Source: Pelotalea chapellei
GTDB lineage: Bacteria; Desulfobacterota; Desulfuromonadia; Geobacterales; Pseudopelobacteraceae
Assembly: GCF_018531195.1 (NCBI RefSeq)
Contig: NZ_JAHDYS010000003.1
Span: 1 to 64,000 of the forward strand
Length of the DNA stretch: 64,000 bases
Direction of reading: 5' to 3'
Below are positions 8,365-17,132 of this stretch, piece by piece. The notes under the pieces are model-generated. The model was not told the origin of the DNA, ran no database searches, and saw nothing but the letters and a program-made list of their open reading frames with translations. Position 1 is the stretch's first letter. The number at the start of each line of letters is the position of its first letter. Both the position numbers and the translations under genes were made by a program.

Positions 8365-9576
8365 TCATTGTGTTCTGCATGCCGAGAGACCGGTTCGGAT
8401 TCTTCGGTTGATGTAGCCATTCATGAATGCCAGCTTCTCCCTGATTTTCATCTTTTTCGCCGGAATGCGGGATATCCGCTCCACAGCATCAAGCATGCTT
8501 TGTCCCACCTGCGCTGAGGTGTACCGCTCTTCAATGGTCTGAACAGCATTACGGCGGATATCGGCATGCAGATGCGGATTTTCGAGCAGTTCGATCACAG
8601 CATTCGCAAAGGCTTGGGGAGACTCGGCAACCAATATGTTTTTCCCATTGGTCAACCCCATCCCTTGAACCCCGACAGGTGTGGAAACCACCGGCACCCC
8701 GTGTGCCATTGCCTCGCCAATTTTGCCTTTCATGCCGGCTCCGAACCTAAGTGGTGCTATGGAAATATGGCTGCGATGTAGATATGGGGTTGTCTCGGGT
8801 ACATACCCTGTGACAGTGATGTAGTCATTTGCCAGGGACCTGATCCGGGGAGGAGGGTTGCTGCCGACAATGGTAAGCGTAATTTCCGGCTTCCTTTGCC
8901 TGATCAACGGCAATATGTCTTCGCAGAAGTGCAGCATTGCATCCACATTCGGTTCATGAAGAAAGCCTCCGACGAAAATGAGTGTGTCCGGTATAAAAGG
9001 ATCATCGCACAGGCAGATCTGGTGGATGTTTGACACAATTTCACAGTTTATTTTGGGATCAACTGTGCGAAGTGAGGCGGCATCATCCGCGGTAACCGTA
9101 ATGACGGCATCTGCTCCGCGATACATGGCCAGTTCCCGCTCCCTGGTACTCAGATACTCCTCATTATCCTCCGGAGCTCCCGACAGCTCATGCTTCAGCT
9201 TGAGCCTCAGGAAATGCACATCCACCGAATCGATCACCACCCGGCACTCCGGTTGAAGTATCCGTATCCGATCCAGGTAATATTCCGCGATCATATAAAA
9301 CTCAAGTATCGCCAACTTGAATATTTCATTCCTCAACAGTCGCTTGAGAGACAGTTCTTCAATAAAAACTTTAATGCCGAGCTGTTCAAGTGCGGCAATG
9401 TGGCCCGAGTCACCCGCTCCAACTCCCTTGGCAAAAAAATAGAGTTCATACTTCTTCGCCAGTATCCCGAGCATGGCAAAGAGACGGACATCGCCGGAGT
9501 TCATGTCAGGCCGTGGCACAGTTGGTGAAATGATCAGAATCTTTTCCCGTATCTCTTCTGGTTGGATACTATTCAA
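8365..9576 (-). CDS. Glycosyltransferase family 4 (GT-B)
   Basis: A 403-residue retaining GT-B glycosyltransferase. The C-terminal domain has LIFVGGFLHEPN (about residue 200) and the diagnostic PLRFGAGMKGKIGEAMAHGVP donor-binding region near residues 277-297, followed by VVSTPVG. The start appears to be TTG, preceded by GGGAG seven bases upstream, and it overlaps the stop region of the upstream GT2 gene by 8 bp, so the pair is probably coupled. It contributes one sugar to the EPS repeat unit; the donor is unknown. Confidence 0.9.
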   Translation of the reverse strand: MNSIQPEEIREKILIISPTVPRPDMNSGDVRLFAMLGILAKKYELYFFAKGVGAGDSGHIAALEQLGIKVFIEELSLKRLLRNEIFKLAILEFYMIAEYYLDRIRILQPECRVVIDSVDVHFLRLKLKHELSGAPEDNEEYLSTRERELAMYRGADAVITVTADDAASLRTVDPKINCEIVSNIHQICLCDDPFIPDTLIFVGGFLHEPNVDAMLHFCEDILPLIRQRKPEITLTIVGSNPPPRIRSLANDYITVTGYVPETTPYLHRSHISIAPLRFGAGMKGKIGEAMAHGVPVVSTPVGVQGMGLTNGKNILVAESPQAFANAVIELLENPHLHADIRRNAVQTIEERYTSAQVGQSMLDAVERISRIPAKKMKIREKLAFMNGYINRRIRTGLSACRTQ

Positions 9577-10525
9577 GTGCTTTCTCCCTGCCCCTGCCCG
9601 ATGTCATTGGAGCAAGTGATCTGTGGTATTTGACCCTGCCGTTGATAAAGCCGAGCGTTTTGCACATAAACATCTCGTCAAGAAAAATGTTCTGCTTGCG
9701 CCGCATCGTGTCTTTTGCAAATCCGACTACGGTTGTGAAGGCATCTTTGACCATATAGTACGGGACCCCCATCAGGTTGCGATGCGGGTAATGCCCCATC
9801 TGAATTCCCTCCAGTTCGCCTGCATCAAACATCCATTTACGAAAATAATTCTTCTGCATCCTGTTTTCATTGATGCAGTGCTGCACCACGATCTCAGGCA
9901 GGTAGTAGACCCCTTCGCCCTGTATGATCAGATTCCGGATCAGCTCAATCTCTTCATTCCCGTAAAGCTTGCCCCCGGTTCGGCCGAGAGAGACATCGAA
10001 CAGGCCATATTTTTTGAACATGGATTTTCTGATGATCAGGTTGGCGCCCCACAGCATCGGCTCGGTCATCCGCTTCTTTCGGTCTCCCAGATCCAGCAAG
10101 GCCAGGTAAGGATGCAGCTCAGGCGTCAGCCATGGCGGGCATCTTTTTCCCCACCGCGGAACAATGCGGCCACCGGCACAGGAGATACCCTCATCCTGGA
10201 ACGCGCCGTGTATTTTGATCAGCCAATTCCAGTCAACAAGTACATCGTCATCTGTAAAGGCAAGGACATCTCCCTCTGCCGCCTCTATGGCGGTATTCAG
10301 TGCATATGACTTTCCCTGCCGCCCTTCGAAGAGATACCTGATGTTCCCCTCAGGACCGTTAATGAAGTTTTCAACAACCCCTCTGGTGTCGTCACTGGAG
10401 TTGTTATCCACCACAAGTAGTTCACATTCGCAGGATGCACGCGGAATGAGTGCAGCAAGACGCTCCATGGTTTTTTCAAGACTTGCGCATCGATTGTAGG
10501 TGCAGATAATGATGCTTATTTTCAT
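9569..10525 (-). CDS. Glycosyltransferase family 2
   Basis: A 318-residue GT-A enzyme with CTYNR at the N-terminus, VVDNNSSDD near residues 39-47, FTDDDV near 89-95 as the metal site, and a GNEEIEL catalytic motif around residue 190. AAGGA lies upstream of the ATG. It heads a tight GT2-GT4-GT2-GT2-GT2 series, with MITE-like element A copy 2 directly upstream. It probably transfers a sugar during repeat-unit assembly in the cytoplasm. Confidence 0.9.
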   Translation of the reverse strand: MKISIIICTYNRCASLEKTMERLAALIPRASCECELLVVDNNSSDDTRGVVENFINGPEGNIRYLFEGRQGKSYALNTAIEAAEGDVLAFTDDDVLVDWNWLIKIHGAFQDEGISCAGGRIVPRWGKRCPPWLTPELHPYLALLDLGDRKKRMTEPMLWGANLIIRKSMFKKYGLFDVSLGRTGGKLYGNEEIELIRNLIIQGEGVYYLPEIVVQHCINENRMQKNYFRKWMFDAGELEGIQMGHYPHRNLMGVPYYMVKDAFTTVVGFAKDTMRRKQNIFLDEMFMCKTLGFINGRVKYHRSLAPMTSGRGREKALE

Positions 10526-10550
10526 GGCAATCCTTGTCCCCAGGATTATG

Positions 10551-10765
10551 AAGCTGTTGGAAAACTCAGGTTGTTCAAAAATAGTCAGATCGTCGTCCCC
10601 GGAGGATGCCCCGCGGAGGCAGCCCCCTCTCTATCTCTCCCCCGCTGGGGGAGAGCATGCCTTGTCCTCTCCCTGTGGGAGAGGGATTGGGTGAGGGCAG
10701 CAGCGCTACGCCGCACAAGGTGGTATTCGAGGACGGCGGCGAGGTGGCTGTTTTTCAACAACCTT
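10551..10765 (+). repeat. MITE-like element A, copy 2
   Basis: About 215 bp and nearly identical to copy 1 (4046-4264), in the same orientation and with the same nested GGGAGAGGG repeat. The right terminal repeat abuts the TAA stop codon of the minus-strand WbsX-like gene; that stop codon lies at the element boundary. The left end lies about 25 bp before the start of the GT2 gene at 10525, so the element occupies the whole intergenic space. Confidence 0.85.
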
Positions 10766-11866
10766 TTATTCGAAGATCTCGTCTCTGATGGTTTCCAGGT
10801 ACCCCATCCCGAATTTAAGATCAGGTTCCAGATAATTTCCTTCCGCCCACTCATTCCATGACTTGATAAAAACGAGCCGGTGATCCATTGGCCGTGCCTG
10901 AACGTGCCGTATGGAATTTTTCAATGGAATTCTGAACAGATCCGGAGTGGAGCCATGAAGTACCATGCCGTTTACTCCGCTTCTCGGAGTGTTGTCCCAG
11001 TTGGGAAGAATGCAGGGATACTCCTGGAAGTCATAGGTGTCCTTGTACATCCAGGCCGAAAGTACTTTTTCATAGTGATGGATGGTGGGCCTGCCGGTTA
11101 TATGCTGATACTTTCTTTTCAACCGGTTAACTGTCTCAAACCTGGAACGATCATCCAGTCTCAACAAAGGCAAGCGGTCCTTGGGTGTCGAAGCATCAAA
11201 TCCGATTTCTCTTGGGTCCCAGCCGGTTTCCCTCGACATTGCCACGAGGTAGAGCCCCTTGAGTCCTGCCTCATGGGCCAGCTCCCGCCAAAAATCGGTC
11301 AACATCAGGATGTCCGGGATGTTGGTCGGGTCGTAGATCATAAACAGCGGCTTTCCATCAACAGTTGCGTACCTGCTGTCCGAGAAGGCTTTCAAGAGCG
11401 TGAAGAAATGCGCCCGATGATCTTCAAGCCCTGGATAGACCTGTTCAATCAGGGTCCGCCCCGGGGCTCCTGCCCAGATCCCGGTCCAGGAATGGTTTGC
11501 CCAGCAGAGACAGAATGGAAAATCAGGTTCCCCGGACGCAAGTACCTCATTGAACGGCCTTTCCAGAATCCTCTTGCCGCCGAACCAGTAATGGTAGTAG
11601 CAGAACGCTTCTATTCCATGTTCACGAGCCATTTCCGCCTGGGCGGCCCGTGTGTCCGGCACGCGCAGATCGTAATAGCCGAGATCAGCCGGAACATGCG
11701 GTTGGTAATGTCCCCGGAACATCGGTTTCGCCCTGCCGACGTTAGTCCACTCGGTGAATCCCTTGCCCCACCAGGCATCGTTTTCAACTGTTGGATGAAA
11801 TTGCGGTAGATAAAAGGCTATCAGGCGTGCTTTTTTCTGCTTTCGCTTCATTTTTCCATGGGGCAT
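10766..11866 (-). CDS. WbsX-like (GH99-type) polysaccharide protein
   Basis: The 366-residue protein begins with the characteristic FYLPQFHP and WWGKGFTEWTN motifs, then YYHYWFGGKR, LCWANHSW and a C-terminal FIKSWNEWAEG motif. This is the WbsX family of O-antigen and EPS clusters, with a TIM-barrel fold related to GH99 endo-mannosidases. Whether members hydrolyse or transfer sugars is not settled; here it presumably acts on the polymer or repeat unit. No signal peptide is seen, so it should be cytoplasmic. The ATG has GGAG about ten bases upstream and overlaps the upstream gene by 19 bp. A MITE copy begins right at its stop codon. Confidence 0.85.
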   Translation of the reverse strand: MPHGKMKRKQKKARLIAFYLPQFHPTVENDAWWGKGFTEWTNVGRAKPMFRGHYQPHVPADLGYYDLRVPDTRAAQAEMAREHGIEAFCYYHYWFGGKRILERPFNEVLASGEPDFPFCLCWANHSWTGIWAGAPGRTLIEQVYPGLEDHRAHFFTLLKAFSDSRYATVDGKPLFMIYDPTNIPDILMLTDFWRELAHEAGLKGLYLVAMSRETGWDPREIGFDASTPKDRLPLLRLDDRSRFETVNRLKRKYQHITGRPTIHHYEKVLSAWMYKDTYDFQEYPCILPNWDNTPRSGVNGMVLHGSTPDLFRIPLKNSIRHVQARPMDHRLVFIKSWNEWAEGNYLEPDLKFGMGYLETIRDEIFE

Positions 11867-13530
11867 TTTGTACTGACTCCATTACAAAAAGTGGCGGCAC
11901 CATGACGAACCGTGGTCCACGATCTGCGGACCAGCTTGGCCATGCCAATCAGATAAGAAACACAGGTGTCTGAAACAAGTTTCCAGGTAGGCAGTTCCCC
12001 TCGTTTCCTCCCCCGCGAGCCATGACGGAGAAGGCACAGAAAAAGTTTGCAATCGATCTTTGGTGACAGCCCCAAAGATCGTGCCAGGCGAAAAGTGCTC
12101 ACCAGGGGATCCTCATTGATCAGCGCGGAAAACGCTGTCCAGTAACCGGAATAAACAGGGTCTACATGTTCCTGCTCATGCAGCGAACGTACGCGATGAA
12201 CATCGGGAAGCTTTTTCTGGATGTCGGCAAGATAACGCGCCCAGCCTGTTCCACAGTGATGGGAACGGACGGATCGGGAAAATCTTTCTCCACACTTAAG
12301 ACGCTCTTCCCGGTTATTCAGCAGCAGGTGAATGCGCTCCAGATATGTTGATATGTCAGCTGCCCTCTCGAACAGATCCATTGCAATACCGTCTGTTGTG
12401 AACGGAGGAGGACAGGCGACCGGCGGCAGAATGCACGGCAGACCTGCCAGCGCCGCCTCGAGGCACGCTGTGGTCGAACCGAAGGGGAAACCCTCCAGGT
12501 AAAGGTCTGCGGCCTGGAAAAACACCGGCATGGCTATATCCCGCTGCTTTTCAACCAGTATGAAACGCCCCCCCGAATGTTTCCGAAGTTCCTCCCAATG
12601 GGCATTATCCTGAGGACCGACAACCACCAGAAATGCATGTTGGTCAGCCTCAAGTACGGACCGCATCAACTGGATGAAATTCGCACCTTCAAGCGGAGTA
12701 TATTTGTTGCCTATTCCCACACTCAGCATCACCGGAGCATCCAGCGGAATATTGAGCGAATCTCTGAACTTGCGGGCTTCTTCCGCCTTCTGTGCCAGGC
12801 TGACATACGGCTCTGAAAGAGGAAGAGGAAGATGCATGATTTTGGACACACTACGGTGTCTGACGGTCCATTCGTCTTCCTTTTGTGAAACCCGGCAATC
12901 CAGGACCACATCCGCCACCGAAACACCTACCCAGAAAATGTGGGCTGCATGGTTGACCAGCAGCACAGGCGGCCCGCCTGCCTGCGCTAGAGCAACAGTC
13001 GGCGTGATATCCCAGGGATGGGTATGCAGCACGACCACATCGGCATTATTCATCACGAGATCCCGCAGCATCCCGGCCTTGGCGGTTATGGTCTGATTAC
13101 CGTCTATTTCATGTATTTCGCCATTACGGGAGCGGGTTAATTCAGACAACAAAGAGGGTACCGGCACGGTCTGTGACAAAAGTGCGATACTGTGGGCATT
13201 CTGCTGCGGATCGTGCTGAATCCACCTTTTAAGCATGGCACTGTGACCCCCGTCCTCGCGGACCTCTGTGAGCACATGTAACCACCTTCTTGGTAGACCC
13301 GCCTTGAAAACTCTCTCTGGCGTTTCCAATTCAGCACCAATTTCCACAAGCTGCTTTTCAAGTTCCGGAGAAACCAGGGGAACACACTCGCAGGCCATTA
13401 CGCGGGCCGAGAGTTGATACCATTGCAATGCATCCTCAATGCGCCCGCGCCTTCTGCAGCGTGCTGCATTACGCATGCACCACGTGGCAACAGCACCATT
13501 GATTTTCAGCCGTTCTTCAGCAAAACGCAT
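11848..13530 (-). CDS. Putative GT-B glycosyltransferase
   Basis: A 560-residue protein. Residues 1-70 are helical, possibly one TPR-like hairpin (RRRGRIEDALQWYQ). The middle and C-terminal parts look like a GT-B donor domain: MLSVGIGNKYTPLEG near 264, FLVVVGPQ near 300, then YLEGFPFGSTTACLEAALAGLP near 357-378, which resembles the donor-binding loop of GT41 or GT4 enzymes. The last 100 residues are not recognised. GGGAG precedes the ATG. It heads the glycosyltransferase block and overlaps the WbsX-like gene. A glycosyltransferase role is likely; the family is uncertain. Confidence 0.65.
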   Translation of the reverse strand: MRFAEERLKINGAVATWCMRNAARCRRRGRIEDALQWYQLSARVMACECVPLVSPELEKQLVEIGAELETPERVFKAGLPRRWLHVLTEVREDGGHSAMLKRWIQHDPQQNAHSIALLSQTVPVPSLLSELTRSRNGEIHEIDGNQTITAKAGMLRDLVMNNADVVVLHTHPWDITPTVALAQAGGPPVLLVNHAAHIFWVGVSVADVVLDCRVSQKEDEWTVRHRSVSKIMHLPLPLSEPYVSLAQKAEEARKFRDSLNIPLDAPVMLSVGIGNKYTPLEGANFIQLMRSVLEADQHAFLVVVGPQDNAHWEELRKHSGGRFILVEKQRDIAMPVFFQAADLYLEGFPFGSTTACLEAALAGLPCILPPVACPPPFTTDGIAMDLFERAADISTYLERIHLLLNNREERLKCGERFSRSVRSHHCGTGWARYLADIQKKLPDVHRVRSLHEQEHVDPVYSGYWTAFSALINEDPLVSTFRLARSLGLSPKIDCKLFLCLLRHGSRGRKRGELPTWKLVSDTCVSYLIGMAKLVRRSWTTVRHGAATFCNGVSTKCPMEK

Positions 13531-13585
13531 TAACTCTCCCGGTCAGTACCGCTGGGCCACACGCAGCATATCTACAGGACCATTT

Positions 13586-13602
13586 CCACGTATCATGCCA
13601 AA
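13586..13602 (-). promoter_or_regulatory. Degenerate sigma-54-like box upstream of GT block
   Basis: Minus strand TTTGGCAT, five bases, then GTGG, about 60 bp before the ATG at 13530. The -24 half fits sigma-54, but the -12 half lacks the GC dinucleotide. Similar sequences lie before prsT and the xrtA fusion. Weak on its own. Confidence 0.2.
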
Positions 13603-13699
13603 ATAAATTATCTGTACTTTCAGACACTTAAGTTTGAAAGCCATTCTTTGGCGAGGTAAAAATTTTAAAGGCTCGGATTAGTGATTTGAGGAAAAAACC

Positions 13700-13882
13700 A
13701 TGAGTAATGGCAGGGATAAGGCAGTTCGCAAAAATGTTACCGGTGTTACTTTTAAAACTATGAGTCTTTCGATGACTCGCTTCAGGTTTCTTGGCGGGGG
13801 CATGCAGAAAGTATCTGTCAGAAGCGGGGAATTTATCAGCAATCTGGCCCGGCTCTTCGTTGAGCCGGGCCTTTCTTTTTAA
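13700..13882 (+). other. Possible small plus-strand gene or sRNA
   Basis: A 60-codon ORF starts at an ATG with GAGGA eight bases upstream (13687-13691). Its stop codon lies in the T-tract of a strong terminator hairpin, so ribosomes would read through the hairpin; that argues for an sRNA or for an ORF present by chance. The region is otherwise empty between the two minus-strand genes, and the terminator implies that something is transcribed rightward. Residues are basic and not recognisable. A local GAGTC-TTTCGAT-GACTC hairpin lies at about 13762. Confidence 0.3.
13849..13880 (+). terminator. Rho-independent terminator, plus strand
   Basis: GGCCCGGCTC, loop TTCGTT, GAGCCGGGCC, then TTTCTTTTT: a perfect 10-bp GC-rich stem followed by a T-tract on the plus strand. 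It lies at the 3' end of the convergent minus-strand gene (stop at 13879-13881). On that strand the stem is preceded by A residues but has no T-tract, so it mainly serves rightward transcription. Confidence 0.8.
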
Positions 13883-16800
13883 CGAGTTCCCAGCGGAATG
13901 AACTTCACATCAACCCAGTAGTTGGAGCTGTTTAAGCTCCGATCAGGAAAAACGCTGTCTGAACCATAGGCAAAAACGCCGTTGCCACCTGGTGCGCCAT
14001 CGGTTAAAGCGTGCAGCGGAGGATTATCTACCCCTTTGCCGGCGAAATAGAACCGGTCCCTGCTGTAATGTCCCATATTTGTGTGATAGGAGGCGACATA
14101 GACAGTGTTGGCAGCAATCGGCACTGGTGAGGCAAAGGTGACCTCCTGCCAGCCCGAGGGGAATTCATTGGTGAAAGTGGAACGGGCCAGCAGTTGACCG
14201 GTGTTGCTCCACAGGCTACCGGTGTGAGTTCCCATATTAATGGGAGCTTTATAAAAACGGATGCCGCTGATATACCCCTCCTTCTCCGAAAAGAATTTCA
14301 CTCCCACCTCTATCGGTTTGTCCTTTCCGGCATCGAGCTCGCCGGGAATAGCGGTTGCTGCCCAGATGGTGGAGGAGGAACCTGTCTGCACCGGAATGGT
14401 AATTATCACCGTGGCACTCTTGGCGGCCGACACGTTGCCGGCCGCATCTTTTGCCCAGGCATAGAGTATTTTGCTTCCGGGAGAGCCAAAGGTGTAGGAG
14501 ACGGGGGCTGTAGCAGACCATCCGCCGGCGGATGGAAGAGGAGCAGTGGATGATTCTGTGACCAGGTAAGCGGTAACGCCGGTGTTATCTACGGCAGTCA
14601 GAGTCGTAACCGGTACGCTCAATACTGCAGAATTAACGGGAACTGCAAAGGAGGTCACTACGGGAGCAGTTGTATCAGCGGATGTGGTCGTTGCGCTGAA
14701 AACCACATCAACCCAATAGTTGCTGTCATTCCATCCGTTTATTGGAAAACTGCCGGGAGGGCCGTAAGCATACACGCCATTTGCTCCTGACCCACCGCTC
14801 GGCAGCGCATGCAGCGGCGGAGAATCCTTGCCGCTGCCGGTGAAATAGTTCAGGTCGTAGCTGTAATGCCCGTTTGCCGCATGGTAGGAGGCGATATAAA
14901 TGGTATTGGCAGTAACCGCCACCGGGGTGGCGAAATCAGCCTGCTGCCAACCTACAGCAGTCTCATTAGTGAAGCTGGCAGTGCCGAGCAGTGTACCGTT
15001 GCTGCTCCAAAGACGGGCAGAATGTGGACCGATGTTTGTTGCTGATTTGTAGAAACGGATCCCGCTGATGCTCCCACTGGAATCTGCACGGAATTTAACC
15101 CCCAGTTCTACCGGGCTGTCGGGCCCGTCATCAAGAACAGCCGGGACAGATGTGGCAGGCCATAGTGTCGACCCGCTTGCAGGTAACGCAATCGCCTGCA
15201 CTGTCAGATTGATGCCGGATATGATTCCGTCATAACTGGCGTAAATGACCGCGGTGCCGGGGGTGATTGCCGTGACGAGGCCGGAGCTGCTCACACTGGC
15301 CACTTCTGGCCCTGAAGATGTCCAGACTGCATTTGTGATAGTCCTGATACTGCCATCGGCGAAGGTGCCCCGTATCGTCATCTGCTGACTCTTCCCGACA
15401 GTGAGAACGATATTTTCCGGTGCCGGTGCCAGGGAAACGATTTTCAACGGCGCAGGGCGTTTGATAACGACAGTTGTGCCGCCGTCGTGGCGCACCCGCA
15501 GCACCTTTGATTCAGGATCGAACGTCCAGCCCGCCTGATCGAGCTCTTGGCGCTGTTGAAGTGTCCCGCCGTCAAGGGTCACGGAAAGCGGGGTGAAATT
15601 GATTACCAGTGTCTCCGTGGAAGCACTGTCGGCAGTTGTGTAGGTAATCCCTGAAACCTCATATGCAATGGAGCGGATCAGGGATGTAGTCTTTACCAGG
15701 TGGTTCTCCCCTTTCGGCGCCCATTCAGGAACAGCTCCAAGACTGGTCATGAAATGGCGAACGTAGTCGCCGTAACCGTCGGTGAACCACTGGTTGTTGA
15801 CTTCCGGGCCATCGATAACCACACCATCCGGCCGGGCCATGTAGGTGGACCAGTTGAGTGCGCGGTATGCTTTATCCCTGGCCTGGAGATCTCCGGTTGC
15901 AGAGTACAGAAGAGCATTGACCGAAGCGTAGCGTGAGGTGTGGCTGCCCATGGGGTGATGAAAGATCATCTGCTCGGAAATGCTGTTGGCGCCATAGGCC
16001 GGCTCAGCAAACATCTGTTCCACCCAGGCGATCAGGTCCCGGACGTGGTGTTCCCAGTCGGCATCATACTCCGGATGTTCCAGAAGATAGCGCGCCGTCA
16101 TCATGGCGCTGTACTGGTCGAAATTTCTGTTATCCGGCTGGATGGGATCATCCTCGAAATAGTTTGACCAGATATTATTCTGCATCGGGAAATTCATCAT
16201 CCAGTTCCAGGCGCTGTCCCTGGCGCTTTGGTAGGCGGCGGTGTTACCGAGTCCGAGTTTGATCAACCCGTCGAACAGCCTGATTGGACCGATGACATTG
16301 GCGTTATAATTCTCGCGCACTTCCCCGGTCTGGGCATAGACCCGGTGGGGCCAGGGAGAGGTATCGGCAGTAGCGGGGCGGATATTGCGGGCAAGTGCAT
16401 CGGCGGCACGGATTGCCGCATCACGAAAATCGGCATTGCCGTCAAAGCGGTAAAGCTGCAGCCAGGCAAACCCAAGTTCACCCACCTTATCCGGCTGAAT
16501 AACTCCCTGGCCGTCCCCCTGGCCGGTGACATTGCCGTAGGCGGCACCCCGGTAGACCAGGGAACCGGCATCGCCGCTAGCGTAGGGAACATTCGGCCAG
16601 ACCCAGCCGTCGGGGGTCATGCCGTTTTGAAGATGGGCTGTTGCAACATCACGGGCAATGTTCATCGGTCCAATGTTCCCGGAATAGCCGTAATATTTGA
16701 GGGCCGATTCGATGAGCATGCCATACAGCCCCGCGGGATTATGGGGCCAGGGATACGGCTGCTGGGTATCCGGAAGCAGGTAACTGTAACTGTAGTAACA

Positions 16801-17031
16801 CGGCTTTCCGTTGCTGGCCGTGGGAACCCGGTTAAGCAGGTAATCCCAGGCCAGATCCATCACATGGCCATATGCCTGTCCAGGCTCTTTGGTCCAGGGG
16901 ATAATCTTACCGCTTGCATCAAGTACGACCGCATGGCCGTTGAGTACATCTGCCTTGGCCTGTGGCGCATTTCCCGCACATGCCGTGAACAGCCCGAAGA
17001 TTACTATTAATACTGTCATCATTTTGCGCAT
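13879..17031 (-). CDS. Secreted alpha/alpha-barrel-like enzyme with Big_2 and two DUF4082 domains
   Basis: A 1050-residue exported protein. The signal peptide is residues 1-27; an FTAC at 15-18 makes a lipoprotein possible but atypical. Residues about 35-460 are rich in W, H and Y with helical repeats (DLAWDYLLNRV, RFDGNADFRDAA, GEVRENYNANVIGP). They resemble (alpha/alpha)-barrel sugar-processing enzymes, so a polysaccharide lyase or hydrolase is plausible but unproven. Then follow a Big_2-like Ig domain (about 530-612), DUF4082-like domain 1 (621-785), an Ig-like domain (792-885) and DUF4082-like domain 2 (890-1048). GGGAGG precedes the ATG. It is the last of four consecutive genes sharing DUF4082 modules and has no PEP-CTERM tail. 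Confidence 0.8.
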   Translation of the reverse strand: MRKMMTVLIVIFGLFTACAGNAPQAKADVLNGHAVVLDASGKIIPWTKEPGQAYGHVMDLAWDYLLNRVPTASNGKPCYYSYSYLLPDTQQPYPWPHNPAGLYGMLIESALKYYGYSGNIGPMNIARDVATAHLQNGMTPDGWVWPNVPYASGDAGSLVYRGAAYGNVTGQGDGQGVIQPDKVGELGFAWLQLYRFDGNADFRDAAIRAADALARNIRPATADTSPWPHRVYAQTGEVRENYNANVIGPIRLFDGLIKLGLGNTAAYQSARDSAWNWMMNFPMQNNIWSNYFEDDPIQPDNRNFDQYSAMMTARYLLEHPEYDADWEHHVRDLIAWVEQMFAEPAYGANSISEQMIFHHPMGSHTSRYASVNALLYSATGDLQARDKAYRALNWSTYMARPDGVVIDGPEVNNQWFTDGYGDYVRHFMTSLGAVPEWAPKGENHLVKTTSLIRSIAYEVSGITYTTADSASTETLVINFTPLSVTLDGGTLQQRQELDQAGWTFDPESKVLRVRHDGGTTVVIKRPAPLKIVSLAPAPENIVLTVGKSQQMTIRGTFADGSIRTITNAVWTSSGPEVASVSSSGLVTAITPGTAVIYASYDGIISGINLTVQAIALPASGSTLWPATSVPAVLDDGPDSPVELGVKFRADSSGSISGIRFYKSATNIGPHSARLWSSNGTLLGTASFTNETAVGWQQADFATPVAVTANTIYIASYHAANGHYSYDLNYFTGSGKDSPPLHALPSGGSGANGVYAYGPPGSFPINGWNDSNYWVDVVFSATTTSADTTAPVVTSFAVPVNSAVLSVPVTTLTAVDNTGVTAYLVTESSTAPLPSAGGWSATAPVSYTFGSPGSKILYAWAKDAAGNVSAAKSATVIITIPVQTGSSSTIWAATAIPGELDAGKDKPIEVGVKFFSEKEGYISGIRFYKAPINMGTHTGSLWSNTGQLLARSTFTNEFPSGWQEVTFASPVPIAANTVYVASYHTNMGHYSRDRFYFAGKGVDNPPLHALTDGAPGGNGVFAYGSDSVFPDRSLNSSNYWVDVKFIPLGTR

Positions 17032-17132
17032 GTTTCCTCCCTTAACCTTACCGGCTAAAACCGGTGCCTGCAGCCGCTCTCCCGGGGAAAACGGGCATGT
17101 AAGTGGGCATCATTTTTTTATCCGCTGCCAGC

